The notes: a model not told the origin generated them from the sequence alone. Positions 33,939 to 43,799 are shown, counted from the first letter of the stretch. The stretch is 58,624 bases of DNA from Hymenobacter mucosus (GCF_900188255.1 NZ_FZNS01000018.1:1-58624); one strand, 5' to 3'. Translations and numbers: made by a program.

Positions 33939-36900
33939 ATTCGTCGCCGAAGGGGTCGTTGGGGTCTTTTTTCTTCTCCTTCACTTTCTTTTCCTTCTTC
34001 TCTTTCTTCGGCTCATCCGCTGGCGCCGTGGCATCGTCTGCTGGGGCTACATCGGCCTTCTTGTTTTTCTTTTTGCCAGTGTCCTCCATGGGAGCATCGG
34101 CCGGGTCAGCATCAGCTGCGGGTTCATCCTTTTTCTTCTTTTTCTTACCCGTTTCCTCAACTGGCGCGGCATCAGCGTTAGCATCGTCAGCTACGACGTC
34201 CTCTTTGTTTTTCTTCTTTTTCTTCTTGTCGCCACCTTCCATAAAGTCGAAGTTGCCGGTGCTCTGTGGCTGGGCCACGTTCACTTTGCGCTTACCTGTT
34301 TCTTTAAGGAAGTCTTTGCGGAAGTGGTTGAGGAAAGTTTGCACCTCTTGGTCATCTCCGAGGTAGAAGCCGTACTCCGTGGCCGTGTTGTAGTCGCCTT
34401 TCGCTTTCAGACCAATGATTTCATCGAAGGAACCATGTTGGGCTTTGGCCAGCATCACGTTGTTCTGGTACTTGAGGTAGTACCACGTCTGGGGCTCGGC
34501 CTCCAAGTATAGCTCTACCGCGTCGCCGGTGCTTTCCCGCTTGATTTCAATGTAGCCGTCAATCATGGCATTGATATCTTTCTTACCAATGCTCACTAGG
34601 CCAATCTTTCCAACTGAGTACCAAGCCTTGAACTTCTCGTTCCAGCGCAGCTTCACCTCGCTAAGCACCAGTGTATGCAGAAACTTAGGCGACACCTTTT
34701 GTAGGGGCGTATAGTTCCCTTTGCGGTTGCTGTATTCCAGGGTAGCCTTGTTGCCAATGAACTCCGCCATCTTATACAGCTGCGCCTGTGAGCCAACCAG
34801 CGCCTCAGGCAAGCCCTTGGCATTAGTAGCCATATCGTTGCCCATAGCTTCCACCGCTTTTTCAGGCAGGTTAATATCGAAGGCCAAGAACGCGTCTAGG
34901 TCGTAGATGGCGCTGTCGGGTTTGGCATAGCCTAGGCCGGCGCCGGCCAGCGTGTAGTCTTTGTTGGAGTTGATTAGGTTGAGCTTACCCCGGAAATTCA
35001 AAGCTCCAGTTGAGTCGTTCAGGGTCATTACGGCGCCTTCGTACACATCTGGGTCGGTAGCCTCGTGGCGGCTGATGGCGTACTGCCGTTTCTTCTGGTC
35101 GTACGTCAGTGTGCCATCTACTTCAAAGATGTTCAGGTCGGTGACGCCGGGCTTGGGGGCTACAAACAGCGGGTACACCTTCGTCGTATTATCGGCCAAG
35201 AACAAGCCTGTGAGCATGGGGGTACCATCCTCCGCCTTGGGCTCACCTAGCTTGATGCGAATGCCTTTCGGGTCAATACTATCCTGCACCGCAAACCAGT
35301 CCGACGAGGCTGGGTTTTTCACAAAATCCAGCTTGGCTTGTCCATCGAAAATAAAGCCTCGCTTCTGCGAGTTCATCTTCACGCCACCACGGTAAGCAAT
35401 GCGCGGAGCCAGTCGGAACTTGTCGGTGGCGAGTAAGGTAGCAACGGCCGTCGTAGGCGGCGACGCTGGTAGCTCATCCCCCGTTGTGTTGCGCTTGAGC
35501 AGGCCACGGCTTGCTTTGCCAGCTTTGCCGCTCATAGCTAGCATAGCCGTAGAATCGACGGCGAAGTTGGCGAACTTGATGGCGAAGGAATCAGCAGAAG
35601 CGTTTTTATAGCTGTACAGGGCATTGCCGGTAAAAGCATTGCGCGACTGAATTTTGATTTCGCCTTTGTACAAGCTGTGGTACTTGTGCAGGGTATCCAT
35701 CACCACTTCGGCATTTTGGAAGGCCCGCATTTCCGCGTTGGGCAGGATGTACACTTTGTTGGAGTCGGGCGAAATCCAGGCGTCGGCGGCGGCAATGCGG
35801 GGCACTCCACCCGCTACCAGGCGGTAGCGGCTCAGGTCGTACTGGCCCGTAGCGGCTTGGAACTTCAAGCCATGCTGCTCGGGCTTGGTGCTGTAGAAGA
35901 AGGAACGCGAGGAGTCGGCGCCGGGCGCTACGCGCAACTGCACCAGCTTCTTTTTGTAGTCCCACTTACCACCCGAGAGGGTAGTTCGGTACTGAGAGTA
36001 CGGCAGATCAATGCTAGACTTGTTATCGCCATCCTCCCGGGCAAATTCCGTGTTACCCGCTTTTAGGTCCGAGGTAAATGATACGTTGTTGGCCGTCAGA
36101 GCAGGCTTGTTCACCTCCGCAGACTTAATACTAAGGGTGGAGTTTTTGCCGGTGTAGCGCGTAGGCTTAAACAGCAGCGCCGTAGAACGAATAAACGACT
36201 GCGGACCATCTACCCGGCCGTTTCCGTAGAGGCCGCCTGGTGTGTAGGCCAGTGTACCTCTGAAACCGTAGGTATTGTCGTACAGCTTTAAGTTCTGGGC
36301 CTGGCTACCGTCGGCACTGCTCAAATACATAGAGTCTTGCTTCACGGCCCACTTCATTTGGTAACCGGGCAGCAGGCTTACTTTCGCGTATTCCGTCCCG
36401 TTCAGCGGACCGGGCAGAATAGTACCCGACTTACCAACCGTTACCACTGAGTCTCGGTAGAAAATAAACTGGTCGCTGGTGAAGTCGCCAGTCAGGTACT
36501 TCACGTTGCCAATCCCTTGCAAGCCACGGTTGCTCATGGTCACCTTGTTAAATAGGCGCCCTTTGCCACCGTAAAGCGGGAATCCTTCTTTCGGCACGTT
36601 GTAATTAAAACCCAAAGAGCCATCTTCCTGTAGGGTGAGCTTGGTTTGGAAGTTAGGCATGATGCCACCGCTCACAAACGTTCCCTTAAATCCTACCGCT
36701 GCCCGGTTCTTGTTATTCAACGAGTCGAGCTTAAACGGCGGAATGTCGAAATACATGGTGGTGTCGTAAGCGCCACCTAGCACTTCTGGCTTGTCGAAGA
36801 ATACATACGCCCCGGTGCTGGCATCGAAGGAAGGGTAGGCCCCCAGCTTTTTACGCCCCGATTTATTGTTGGGAGCATTGATGTAGAGACGACCAGCCGA

Positions 36901-39129
36901 GGTTTTCTTTTTGTTGGTAAGCGTAAAGTCGGTGTCCTTGCGCGCTTTCATTACCGAACCCCGCGAGCCTTTACCCTTTACAATGATGGAGTCAATCTTT
37001 ACCAGATCAATGTAAAAGCCATCGTAGTCGAACTTAAACTCTTTTCCTTTGAAGATAAAGGCCGAGGCGACTACCGTACCATTGAACAGAACTCCCCGGT
37101 TTTTTTGGATGCGAATGACGCTGGAATCGGGCTTCACAAACACGGTCACCGAGTCGTCAGAGAAGTTGAAGCGGTCAACACCGCGCACCAATAAGTCATT
37201 GGTTTGCAGGTTGAGGGTAGCATTCTTACCCGAAGGCGACAAGCTCTTGATGGCAATGTGGTCGTAGTCCTTCTTACCCCGTGAAGAGTTTACGTAGTGC
37301 GTAGCCTTGGGAAACAGCACTACCTGATCGGTTTGGGGATACCACTGTATGTAGCCGTCACGGGCCAAGCCCGCCATAGCTGAACGCAAGTTATCCGGCT
37401 TCAGACTCAAGGCCGTGGCCATGTCCTGAATGGTAAACAACCGTACGTTGCCGTGGCTCTGGCTGTAGCCTACTACCATCTGCAAGGGGTGAATCTTGTT
37501 GATGGCCTTGATCTGCTGGTAGCGGGTGTTGGTGTAAAACTCCTTCGATTCGAAGTTGGCGGTAACTTGGTTTTTAGCCGTCAGGATAGAGAAGTCGATG
37601 TAGGGGGTCCGCACGGGCCAGGTCAGCAACTCCGCCGCCACCTCCATTTGGTGGTAGGAGTCGTAGTAAGGCGTCGATTTGTACAGGCCTTCCTCGCGGG
37701 TTAGCTGCAATACTTGCTGCTTCTTGGTGTACTTCAGCTTTACGCCGGGGTGGGTAAGCGAGTCTTGCTTGTCCTGGTAGATGGTAACGCCAGCATGCTG
37801 GGCCGTGATAATTGTGTCGCCGAGAACGTACGCGCGGGAAGAGGCCTTAAACTTAGGCTTGCCGTCCACTTCCACAATAATGCGCGACAACGCCCCATCA
37901 AGCGACGCTGAGAGTGCACGGTTGCCGGATAAAGAGAAACCACCATAGTAGCGAATGTTGTCGCCGATGTTCTTAACCCGGGCGTTGTTAGTGGCAGAAA
38001 TAAAGCGCGGGTAACCCGTATCCGTTGTAGCTGTTTTTTTCTTGATGCTGCGGTAGGCAAACCACCCTTTCACGGGTGATTCCAGCACGGCCGGGTACGT
38101 GAGCGTCACAGGGTTAGCCACAAATTCGGCCCGGCTGATGTCAAAGTCGTACGCCGCCAAGTCTGCCGTCACGGGATTGTTGTTTACCTGCCAGGCGTAT
38201 TGCCCGCCGTAGCCGACAAAGCGGCTGCGAGTAGGAATTACTGCTCCACTAGTTTTACGGATGTAGATAGAGTCGCTCCCCGACGCCATAAACAGGTCGG
38301 CGTCTTTAATGATGAGTACTGGCCCGCGCGTAGAGGGTGCCAGGTAGGTATCATATGAAGGAGTGGCGGCAGCGTCCCAGCCAGAATCGGTGGCTTTGGT
38401 AGTTTTCTGATCGTCGCCCCACAAATCTTCATCGCCCCAGGCGTCGGCCTTCTTCTTGGGGGTTGCTTTGGTATTGAGCGGCTTGGTGGTGACGGCCGCT
38501 GTTACTGGGGCTGCCGGAGGAGCCGGGGGCGCCATAGAAGGCATGTCGGTTTCGTTGTAGGCATAGCTGAATGTGCCCCCTACTACCCGCAACGTGTTGT
38601 AACGGGATTTGTACAGAAACTTCGTATCCAGAAACTGCGCGGAACCGGCCAGAAACTTCTCGGCGTCGGTGGGCTGCTCCTTCTCCAACGTTTTGCCTAC
38701 CACATTCAAGAACTCCGTCATCTGCTGATCGGAGAAGTTCTGTACTTGCGCGCCCGCGGCAATGGCCGTGTAGAAATGCTCGAAGTGAGGCCGGGGCCGG
38801 AACTTCCGCGTGAGCATGTACTGGCTCAGTGCAATAATGTAGCGCTGGTGCGTAGCCGTGAGTTTATTAGTGGCCCACAGTTGCTGCAAACGCGTGCCGG
38901 CGGCCTTAGAGGCAGTATTGTTGGTGGTAGCCATCATTGACTGCACATCCACCATGAATTGTTGCGGCTCACTGCTCAGCTTGCCCGTAAACTTGGGCAA
39001 TGCTGGTGCCGCCGGAGCCGCCCCGGCCGCTTGTTTAGAAGGTGGCTGGGTCTTTGGCTGCTGCGCCCAAGCCGAAGAGCTCAGGCTTACTAACAGCGCA
39101 CAAACCCATCCAAAAACGGTACGCTTCAT
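33937..39129 (-). CDS. Giant secreted protein of unknown function (1730 residues)
   Basis: The largest gene in the window. A signal peptide (residues 1-22, ending SSSAWAQ) is followed by a Pro/Ala-rich linker, a helical domain (about 50-190), a second linker with WGDEDLWGDD (about 235-245), and over 1300 residues rich in short beta strands with repeating Gly/Asp-containing turns, such as GKGRLFNKVTMSNRGLQGIG and LYGNGRVDGPQSF. The C-terminal 110 residues alternate Lys runs with Asp/Ala/Pro-rich blocks and end DPNDPFGDE. I recognise no domain. The strand pattern recalls OstA/LptD- or AsmA-like envelope proteins, which is only a guess. It is transcribed alone. Confidence 0.85.
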   Translation of the reverse strand: MKRTVFGWVCALLVSLSSSAWAQQPKTQPPSKQAAGAAPAAPALPKFTGKLSSEPQQFMVDVQSMMATTNNTASKAAGTRLQQLWATNKLTATHQRYIIALSQYMLTRKFRPRPHFEHFYTAIAAGAQVQNFSDQQMTEFLNVVGKTLEKEQPTDAEKFLAGSAQFLDTKFLYKSRYNTLRVVGGTFSYAYNETDMPSMAPPAPPAAPVTAAVTTKPLNTKATPKKKADAWGDEDLWGDDQKTTKATDSGWDAAATPSYDTYLAPSTRGPVLIIKDADLFMASGSDSIYIRKTSGAVIPTRSRFVGYGGQYAWQVNNNPVTADLAAYDFDISRAEFVANPVTLTYPAVLESPVKGWFAYRSIKKKTATTDTGYPRFISATNNARVKNIGDNIRYYGGFSLSGNRALSASLDGALSRIIVEVDGKPKFKASSRAYVLGDTIITAQHAGVTIYQDKQDSLTHPGVKLKYTKKQQVLQLTREEGLYKSTPYYDSYHQMEVAAELLTWPVRTPYIDFSILTAKNQVTANFESKEFYTNTRYQQIKAINKIHPLQMVVGYSQSHGNVRLFTIQDMATALSLKPDNLRSAMAGLARDGYIQWYPQTDQVVLFPKATHYVNSSRGKKDYDHIAIKSLSPSGKNATLNLQTNDLLVRGVDRFNFSDDSVTVFVKPDSSVIRIQKNRGVLFNGTVVASAFIFKGKEFKFDYDGFYIDLVKIDSIIVKGKGSRGSVMKARKDTDFTLTNKKKTSAGRLYINAPNNKSGRKKLGAYPSFDASTGAYVFFDKPEVLGGAYDTTMYFDIPPFKLDSLNNKNRAAVGFKGTFVSGGIMPNFQTKLTLQEDGSLGFNYNVPKEGFPLYGGKGRLFNKVTMSNRGLQGIGNVKYLTGDFTSDQFIFYRDSVVTVGKSGTILPGPLNGTEYAKVSLLPGYQMKWAVKQDSMYLSSADGSQAQNLKLYDNTYGFRGTLAYTPGGLYGNGRVDGPQSFIRSTALLFKPTRYTGKNSTLSIKSAEVNKPALTANNVSFTSDLKAGNTEFAREDGDNKSSIDLPYSQYRTTLSGGKWDYKKKLVQLRVAPGADSSRSFFYSTKPEQHGLKFQAATGQYDLSRYRLVAGGVPRIAAADAWISPDSNKVYILPNAEMRAFQNAEVVMDTLHKYHSLYKGEIKIQSRNAFTGNALYSYKNASADSFAIKFANFAVDSTAMLAMSGKAGKASRGLLKRNTTGDELPASPPTTAVATLLATDKFRLAPRIAYRGGVKMNSQKRGFIFDGQAKLDFVKNPASSDWFAVQDSIDPKGIRIKLGEPKAEDGTPMLTGLFLADNTTKVYPLFVAPKPGVTDLNIFEVDGTLTYDQKKRQYAISRHEATDPDVYEGAVMTLNDSTGALNFRGKLNLINSNKDYTLAGAGLGYAKPDSAIYDLDAFLAFDINLPEKAVEAMGNDMATNAKGLPEALVGSQAQLYKMAEFIGNKATLEYSNRKGNYTPLQKVSPKFLHTLVLSEVKLRWNEKFKAWYSVGKIGLVSIGKKDINAMIDGYIEIKRESTGDAVELYLEAEPQTWYYLKYQNNVMLAKAQHGSFDEIIGLKAKGDYNTATEYGFYLGDDQEVQTFLNHFRKDFLKETGKRKVNVAQPQSTGNFDFMEGGDKKKKKKNKEDVVADDANADAAPVEETGKKKKKKDEPAADADPADAPMEDTGKKKNKKADVAPADDATAPADEPKKEKKEKKVKEKKKDPNDPFGDE

Positions 39130-39306
39130 ATCAAATTCGTCAAAGCCTTATTAATCGCCTACAATTTCGACAAAACCCTGCACTTTTTAGGCCACTTCGC
39201 CTCTCCCCTAACCACAATCATAAGGGGCCCTACTTTTGTACCATTCTGAGGCTCAACCGGGTGCCCTTAGCTCCTACGGCTCGGCATCGTGCCGCTACGG
39301 TAGCTC

Positions 39307-39351
39307 CTAAAACGACACCACCCGCGCAAGATTGTTGCGCGGGTGGTGTCG
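39307..39351 (-). terminator. Intrinsic terminator of prmA
   Basis: 17-bp perfect stem CGACACCACCCGCGCAA (39313-39329) with its complement at 39335-39351, then TTTTAGG on the minus strand. Confidence 0.8.
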
Positions 39352-39374
39352 CTTCTGCCTTCGTGCGTAAGGCG

Positions 39375-40211
39375 TTATGCGGGCTGCCGAAACACGGCCG
39401 AAACCCAGTGATTTTGGGTGCGGTGACTTTCATACTGGAAGCCTGCTTTCTCGGCCGCCGCGCGAATCAGCGGGAGGTCTTCTTCATAGAAACCAGAAAA
39501 CAGAATGGGGCCACCCGGCTTGAGGTAGCCTGCATACGCACCCATATCTTCCAGCAATACATTGCGGTTGATGTTGGCCAGAATGATATCAAACGGAGCT
39601 TCTCCTTTCAGCGCGGTTACGTCCCCCAAGCGAGCTTCTACCTTGTCCTGCACGTTGTTCTCTGCGGCGTTGTCGGCAGCGTTTTCGGCGGTCCAGGGTT
39701 CTACGTCCACGGCTAGCACGTAATCGGCGCCGAGCTGCACGGCCATTACGGCCAGAATGCCGGTGCCGCAGCCCATGTCTAATACACGCTTGCCTTGGTG
39801 GTCGATGTGCAGTTGATTGGTAATCATGAGAGCCGTCGTGTCGTGATGGCCGGTGCCGAAGGACATGCGCGGCATTATCACAATTTCGTGCTCCAGATCG
39901 GGTCGGGCCTCGTGGAAGGGTGCCCGCACCGACACCTTATCGGCAATGACCAAGGGCTGAAAATTCTTCTCCCACTCGGCATTCCAATTTTGGCGGGTGA
40001 TAACCCGATGAGAATACTCCAGCTCCCCTATTCCCTCGTAGCGGCTCATGACCTCCGCCACATCATCGGGGTTAAACACATCCTCCGTCGTGTAGGCGCA
40101 AAAGCCATCATCGTTGTCCTCGAAGGTATCGAAGCCAAGCTCAGCTAACTCAGCTACTAGTATATCAGACAGCTCGCGGGGAGCCTTCACGCTCAGTTCA
40201 ATAAAATCCAT
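39375..40211 (-). CDS. prmA: Ribosomal protein L11 methyltransferase
   Basis: A 278-residue SAM-dependent methyltransferase. ATG 40211 (MDFIELSVKAPRE) fits the family; the upstream start adds 14 unrelated residues. The SAM site is DMGCGTGILAVMAVQLGA (about 148-165) with the acidic strand VLAVDVEP. The post-motif ILANINRNVL is typical of PrmA. It would trimethylate lysines and the N-terminus of L11. A TATTTTTG box on the minus strand at 40278-40285 may be its promoter. Confidence 0.92.
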   Translation of the reverse strand: MDFIELSVKAPRELSDILVAELAELGFDTFEDNDDGFCAYTTEDVFNPDDVAEVMSRYEGIGELEYSHRVITRQNWNAEWEKNFQPLVIADKVSVRAPFHEARPDLEHEIVIMPRMSFGTGHHDTTALMITNQLHIDHQGKRVLDMGCGTGILAVMAVQLGADYVLAVDVEPWTAENAADNAAENNVQDKVEARLGDVTALKGEAPFDIILANINRNVLLEDMGAYAGYLKPGGPILFSGFYEEDLPLIRAAAEKAGFQYESHRTQNHWVSAVFRQPA

Positions 40212-40277
40212 GGTTGGCAGAGGGGTATCAGGAGAAACGAAAATGCCGCCCAACTAACCCGGACGGCAACTTCAGTG

Positions 40278-40285
40278 CAAAAATA
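40278..40285 (-). promoter_or_regulatory. -7 box of prmA
   Basis: TATTTTTG on the minus strand, 66 nt before the ATG. A TTG exists upstream but only 15 nt away. Confidence 0.4.
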
Positions 40286-40310
40286 CAGATTTGATGCGGC
40301 CAATAGAGGC

Positions 40311-41681
40311 TTAGAATTTCAAGTTGTGCCAGAGCTGGCGCCGGAGAGCACCCTCATTGCGCATTACACGCCTAATCGGCACCCAAGCCGTAGCCATTGC
40401 CAGCGCAGCAAAACCTACACGTACCCACCACCACGGCACAAAATACAGCACTGCCCCAGATGCTATGCTAAGCAGGTTTATCAGGGTAGAAGCATTGCCT
40501 CGCATGTTCGTAAAGTCAATGCTTTTGCTGATGACTTTGGCCTTGTAGAGACTACCCCATAGGCCTAGTACTAGCAGAGTGCCCGCTGCCAACGGTAGCA
40601 GGCCCAGTAAATTCCAGCGCCCCTGCGGGAACAACGCCAGCAGTGCCACCGCTGACACCAAGCAGTCAGCCAATAGCACTGGGCCCACCAGCCGCAAGTA
40701 CAAGTGCAGTAGCCGTTTCGTTAGGCCCAACCGAGCAATTTCATTCGCAGCCACTGCCCCTACTGCTCCGAAAAGATTATTGTTAACGTAAGTGAAGCTA
40801 ATGGTTGGCAGGAAGGCCATCCAAAAGATACCGTTCAGTGGATCACCATGTTTGGCTGTCATTCTACTGCTAAGGACCAGAATTGTCACTTTGAAAACGA
40901 GTGCAACAGACAGTGCCGGCCAGCACTTGCGCAGGTAAGCCTTCCACTCTGGTGAAAGACGGGCCAGCAATCGGTTTGCGGTCTTGTTTTCAGGGGTCGT
41001 GGCGAGGTAACGACTACTAAACTTCTCCCCTAATCCGGCCAGCGCCACGCCCCACAGCACTAGTGGGCCTGCTATGGCCAATGTGGTCAGCGCGGTAGTA
41101 GCGAAGGGAAGAGTAATAAATGTGCTCAGCCAACCAGCCGCCGCTACTAGGCACAGTAGGTTTAAGGCAAACAACGAATGACGCCACCGCCCCATTGATA
41201 GCAGCAGGCGTAGATTGAAGCTAACCGTAGCTGCACTGAGTAGAACTAATAGGTTGAGGCCAAGCGGGCGCCAGGCGTGCGGAGTGCCTACCAGTGCTAC
41301 CAGCAGAAACAGAAGCAGGATAAGCCGACGTATGGTAATTAAATCCAGTAGAAAGGCCGTAACCATGTTATACTTTCCCGACACCGGAAAATGGTCGGGT
41401 AAGGGCCGCTGCACGGGTCTGTAGGTGGGCATAAAGTCTACTAGCAAGGCCGACAGGTAGAATATGCCATTTATCAGGAATAGCAGTTGCTTGGCAAAGC
41501 CCTCGGGTAGCGACGCTTCTCGGTTCAGCATGAAAGCCATGCCCACCCCGTTGAGCACACACAACGACGCTATCAAGATGAGGGCAGCGCGCCCTCCGCC
41601 AGCATCGGGCCAGAGCACGGCTTTTAGGCGGCGACTCAGCAAATAGGGAAGAAAGTGCCCTAGCGTTCCGTCGTGAGCCAT
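40311..41681 (-). CDS. ABC transporter membrane subunit
   Basis: A 456-residue integral membrane protein with about 11-12 hydrophobic helices and no recognised ligand motif. ATG 41681 (MAHDGTLGHFLPYLLSRRLKAV) overlaps the end of the ATPase gene by 22 nt; the longer upstream frame lies inside that gene and is a shadow. Its tight overlap with an ABC ATPase makes it the permease of an exporter. Substrate unknown. It does not resemble the small ABC-2 permeases closely. Confidence 0.75.
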   Translation of the reverse strand: MAHDGTLGHFLPYLLSRRLKAVLWPDAGGGRAALILIASLCVLNGVGMAFMLNREASLPEGFAKQLLFLINGIFYLSALLVDFMPTYRPVQRPLPDHFPVSGKYNMVTAFLLDLITIRRLILLLFLLVALVGTPHAWRPLGLNLLVLLSAATVSFNLRLLLSMGRWRHSLFALNLLCLVAAAGWLSTFITLPFATTALTTLAIAGPLVLWGVALAGLGEKFSSRYLATTPENKTANRLLARLSPEWKAYLRKCWPALSVALVFKVTILVLSSRMTAKHGDPLNGIFWMAFLPTISFTYVNNNLFGAVGAVAANEIARLGLTKRLLHLYLRLVGPVLLADCLVSAVALLALFPQGRWNLLGLLPLAAGTLLVLGLWGSLYKAKVISKSIDFTNMRGNASTLINLLSIASGAVLYFVPWWWVRVGFAALAMATAWVPIRRVMRNEGALRRQLWHNLKF

Positions 41682-42421
41682 GTCAGGTCCTGGGCAGAGG
41701 TGGATGCCGGGTGCAGCAGTTGAAGCAATGCGTTGTTGAGGTAAGCCTCGCGCCCGCGCAGGAAGTCGGCCATCGAGCCCCAGTATTTTACTTCGCTGTC
41801 GTCGAGAATCAACAGATGCGTGGCTATTTTCTCTATGTGCGCCAAGTTGTGTGAGGACACGAACGTGAGACACTGGCTGCGGTAGCTGCCTAGCAGCTCC
41901 AGAATGCGCTCCGCCGAGAAGATGTCCAATCCGTTCAAGGGCTCATCAAGAATCAACAGCTCAGGACGGTGAAGCAGGCAGGAGGCAACGGCCACTTTCT
42001 GCTTCATACCAGTGGAAAAGGAGCTAAGGCGCTTGCGTCGTACATTGTCGTAGTCTTCCAGCAAGTGCCCGAGCAGACTGTTGATGCGGGCTGTAGCGTC
42101 GGGTAGCTCATAGATTCGGGCTACGAACTGCAGGTACTCTTCGGCGGTGAGTTGCTCTACAAGGTGCCCTTGGTTGATGAGGGCGCCAATACGGCGCTTG
42201 ACCGCCACCGGAAATGTTTCGCCCATAGCAGTACCGTCTAGCAGTATTTCACCGCTGGTGGGCAAGAGCACATTGGTAAGCAAATTGAAAAGCGTGCTTT
42301 TGCCAGCTCCGTTGCGGCCTAGCACACCTACACAGTAGCCCGTGTGGGCGCTGAGGCTTACGTCACGCAGGATACTTTTGGCCCCAAAAGCTTTCGTGAG
42401 CTGACGAAGTTCTACTTCCAT
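41660..42421 (-). CDS. ABC transporter ATP-binding protein
   Basis: A 253-residue ATPase starting MEVELRQLTKAFG (ATG 42421; two TTG codons just upstream are less likely). Walker A is GRNGAGKST (about 37-45), the signature is degenerate (SSFSTGMKQKV instead of LSGGQ), Walker B is LLILDEPLNGLD and the switch His is in SSHNLAHIEK. The STGM signature is common in ABC-2/CcmA-like exporters. It energises the downstream membrane subunit. Confidence 0.9.
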   Translation of the reverse strand: MEVELRQLTKAFGAKSILRDVSLSAHTGYCVGVLGRNGAGKSTLFNLLTNVLLPTSGEILLDGTAMGETFPVAVKRRIGALINQGHLVEQLTAEEYLQFVARIYELPDATARINSLLGHLLEDYDNVRRKRLSSFSTGMKQKVAVASCLLHRPELLILDEPLNGLDIFSAERILELLGSYRSQCLTFVSSHNLAHIEKIATHLLILDDSEVKYWGSMADFLRGREAYLNNALLQLLHPASTSAQDLTWLTTER

Positions 42422-42520
42422 TGACAACAAACTGCGTGGTAGATACTAAGCATTCTATACCTATATCGGGTAGGCCAAGGTAGTAACTTCTGCCTGGGCA
42501 GACACTGTGTGACTAGCAGC

Positions 42521-42557
42521 AAAAAGCCCCGCCCTATTGGCATAGGACGGGGCTTTT
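42521..42557 (-). terminator. Terminator after the DUF6150-like gene
   Basis: GCCCCGCCCTAT/ATAGGACGGGGC stem with one mismatch, flanked by A and T runs. Confidence 0.75.
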
Positions 42558-42579
42558 CATTTTGTATAGCTGCTCTTCA

Positions 42580-42960
42580 CTACTGCTGCCGACAGCCGGC
42601 AAAGGAACGTACCTTGGTGAAGTAAATGGCAAAGTCGGCCAGGTTACGCTGGGGCGTTACAAACAAGGAGTAGTCCGCGAAACTGGGAGAATCGGTGATG
42701 TACCATAGCCCGGCTTTGTCGGCGAAGAGCTTGTTGGTTTCCTTGTACACTAGCACATCAGCGAAGGTGTCCTCGGCCTCTATGTAGAGAGTGCCAAAAC
42801 AGTAGTTCTTACGACGCGGGTCCGTTTCCAGGTACACCGACCCATAGATGCGGCAGGGCTCAACGCCCACCGGTTGGGTAGCTGCCACGAAGGGCACGCG
42901 CGGGGCCGGCTGAAATGGGCTGAGCGCCAGCAAACCAGAAAACAGAACAGATGCGAGCAT
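42580..42960 (-). CDS. Small exported protein, DUF6150-like
   Basis: A 126-residue protein. The first about 25 residues are hydrophobic (MLASVLFSGLLALSPFQPAP) and likely a signal peptide. The mature part has a two-cysteine frame (CRIYGSVYLETD near 36 and CRQQ at the end) with repeated ADxxVYKE/ADYSLFV/ADFAIYFTKV strands, matching my recollection of the DUF6150 family. Function unknown. It is transcribed alone towards the terminator, between tpiA and the ABC genes. Confidence 0.65.
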   Translation of the reverse strand: MLASVLFSGLLALSPFQPAPRVPFVAATQPVGVEPCRIYGSVYLETDPRRKNYCFGTLYIEAEDTFADVLVYKETNKLFADKAGLWYITDSPSFADYSLFVTPQRNLADFAIYFTKVRSFAGCRQQ

Positions 42961-43034
42961 AGCAAGGGGATATACCTCGTCCCAAGGACAATTATCCGAC
43001 CAAGTTTAGTTCGGGCAAGTATGCCACCACGTGC

Positions 43035-43799
43035 TTAGAACGACTTGATGATTTCCGTGAAATCGCGCGACTTGAGAGAAGCGCCGCCAATGAGACCTCC
43101 ATCTACATCAGGCTGACCAAATAGCTCCCGAGCATTCTGGGCGTTGGCCGAGCCTCCGTAGAGAATGGTGGTGTTTTCAGCAGCCTCTGCGTCGTAGGCG
43201 CGGGCAATCTGTTCGCGAATGAAGGCGTGAACTTCTTGTGCCTGTGCACTAGTAGCCGTTTTGCCGGTGCCAATGGCCCAAATGGGTTCGTAGGCAATTA
43301 CTACTTGGTCGAATTCCTCGTTAGAGAGGTGAAACAAGCCGTCTTGCAGCTGCTTGCTGATGAAGTTAAAGGTATCATCCGCCTCACGGGTTTCCAGGCT
43401 CTCACCTACGCAGAAAATTGGTTTCAAGCCAGCTGCCAGAACTGCCTTTAGCTTCTGGCTCAGCAGCTCATCGTCCTCACCGAAATATTGACGACGCTCG
43501 GAGTGGCCCAGAATTACGTACTCGGCTCCTACCGACTGCAGCATTTTGGCCGACACTTCACCAGTGAAAGCACCACTTTCTTTCTGGTGACAGTTTTGGG
43601 CACCCAGGTGGAATCGGCCCCCTTCGGGGAGTTGCTTGCCAATAGTCGTCAGGAATGGGAAGGGCGGGCACACCACTACCTCCACTTGGGAGCCAGTTAC
43701 TTCGTCCTGCACCATGTTCACAATTTCGGAAATCAAGGCCTGACCGTCTTGCAACGTGGTATTCATTTTCCAGTTGCCGGCCACAATATTCTTACGCAT
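43035..43799 (-). CDS. tpiA: Triosephosphate isomerase
   Basis: A 254-residue TIM-barrel enzyme starting MRKNIVAGNWKMN; the upstream frame to 43943 is discarded. Catalytic residues are visible: Lys in NWKMN, His in ILGHSERR and Glu in AYEPIWAIGTG. The phosphate loop ILYGGSANAQN is intact. It interconverts dihydroxyacetone phosphate and glyceraldehyde 3-phosphate. Length is standard. It lies 88 nt downstream of the TspO-like gene on the same strand. Confidence 0.97.
   Translation of the reverse strand: MRKNIVAGNWKMNTTLQDGQALISEIVNMVQDEVTGSQVEVVVCPPFPFLTTIGKQLPEGGRFHLGAQNCHQKESGAFTGEVSAKMLQSVGAEYVILGHSERRQYFGEDDELLSQKLKAVLAAGLKPIFCVGESLETREADDTFNFISKQLQDGLFHLSNEEFDQVVIAYEPIWAIGTGKTATSAQAQEVHAFIREQIARAYDAEAAENTTILYGGSANAQNARELFGQPDVDGGLIGGASLKSRDFTEIIKSF

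Noticed and set aside
34020..34260. Lysine-rich coding repeats as a DNA-level repeat element
   Set aside because: Explained by biased codons (AAG/AAA runs) of the giant protein's C-terminal tail; the reading frame is intact.
39232..39239. Plus-strand TACTTTTG as promoter of a small RNA
   Set aside because: No TTG lies 19-21 nt upstream and the hairpin that follows belongs to prmA on the opposite strand.
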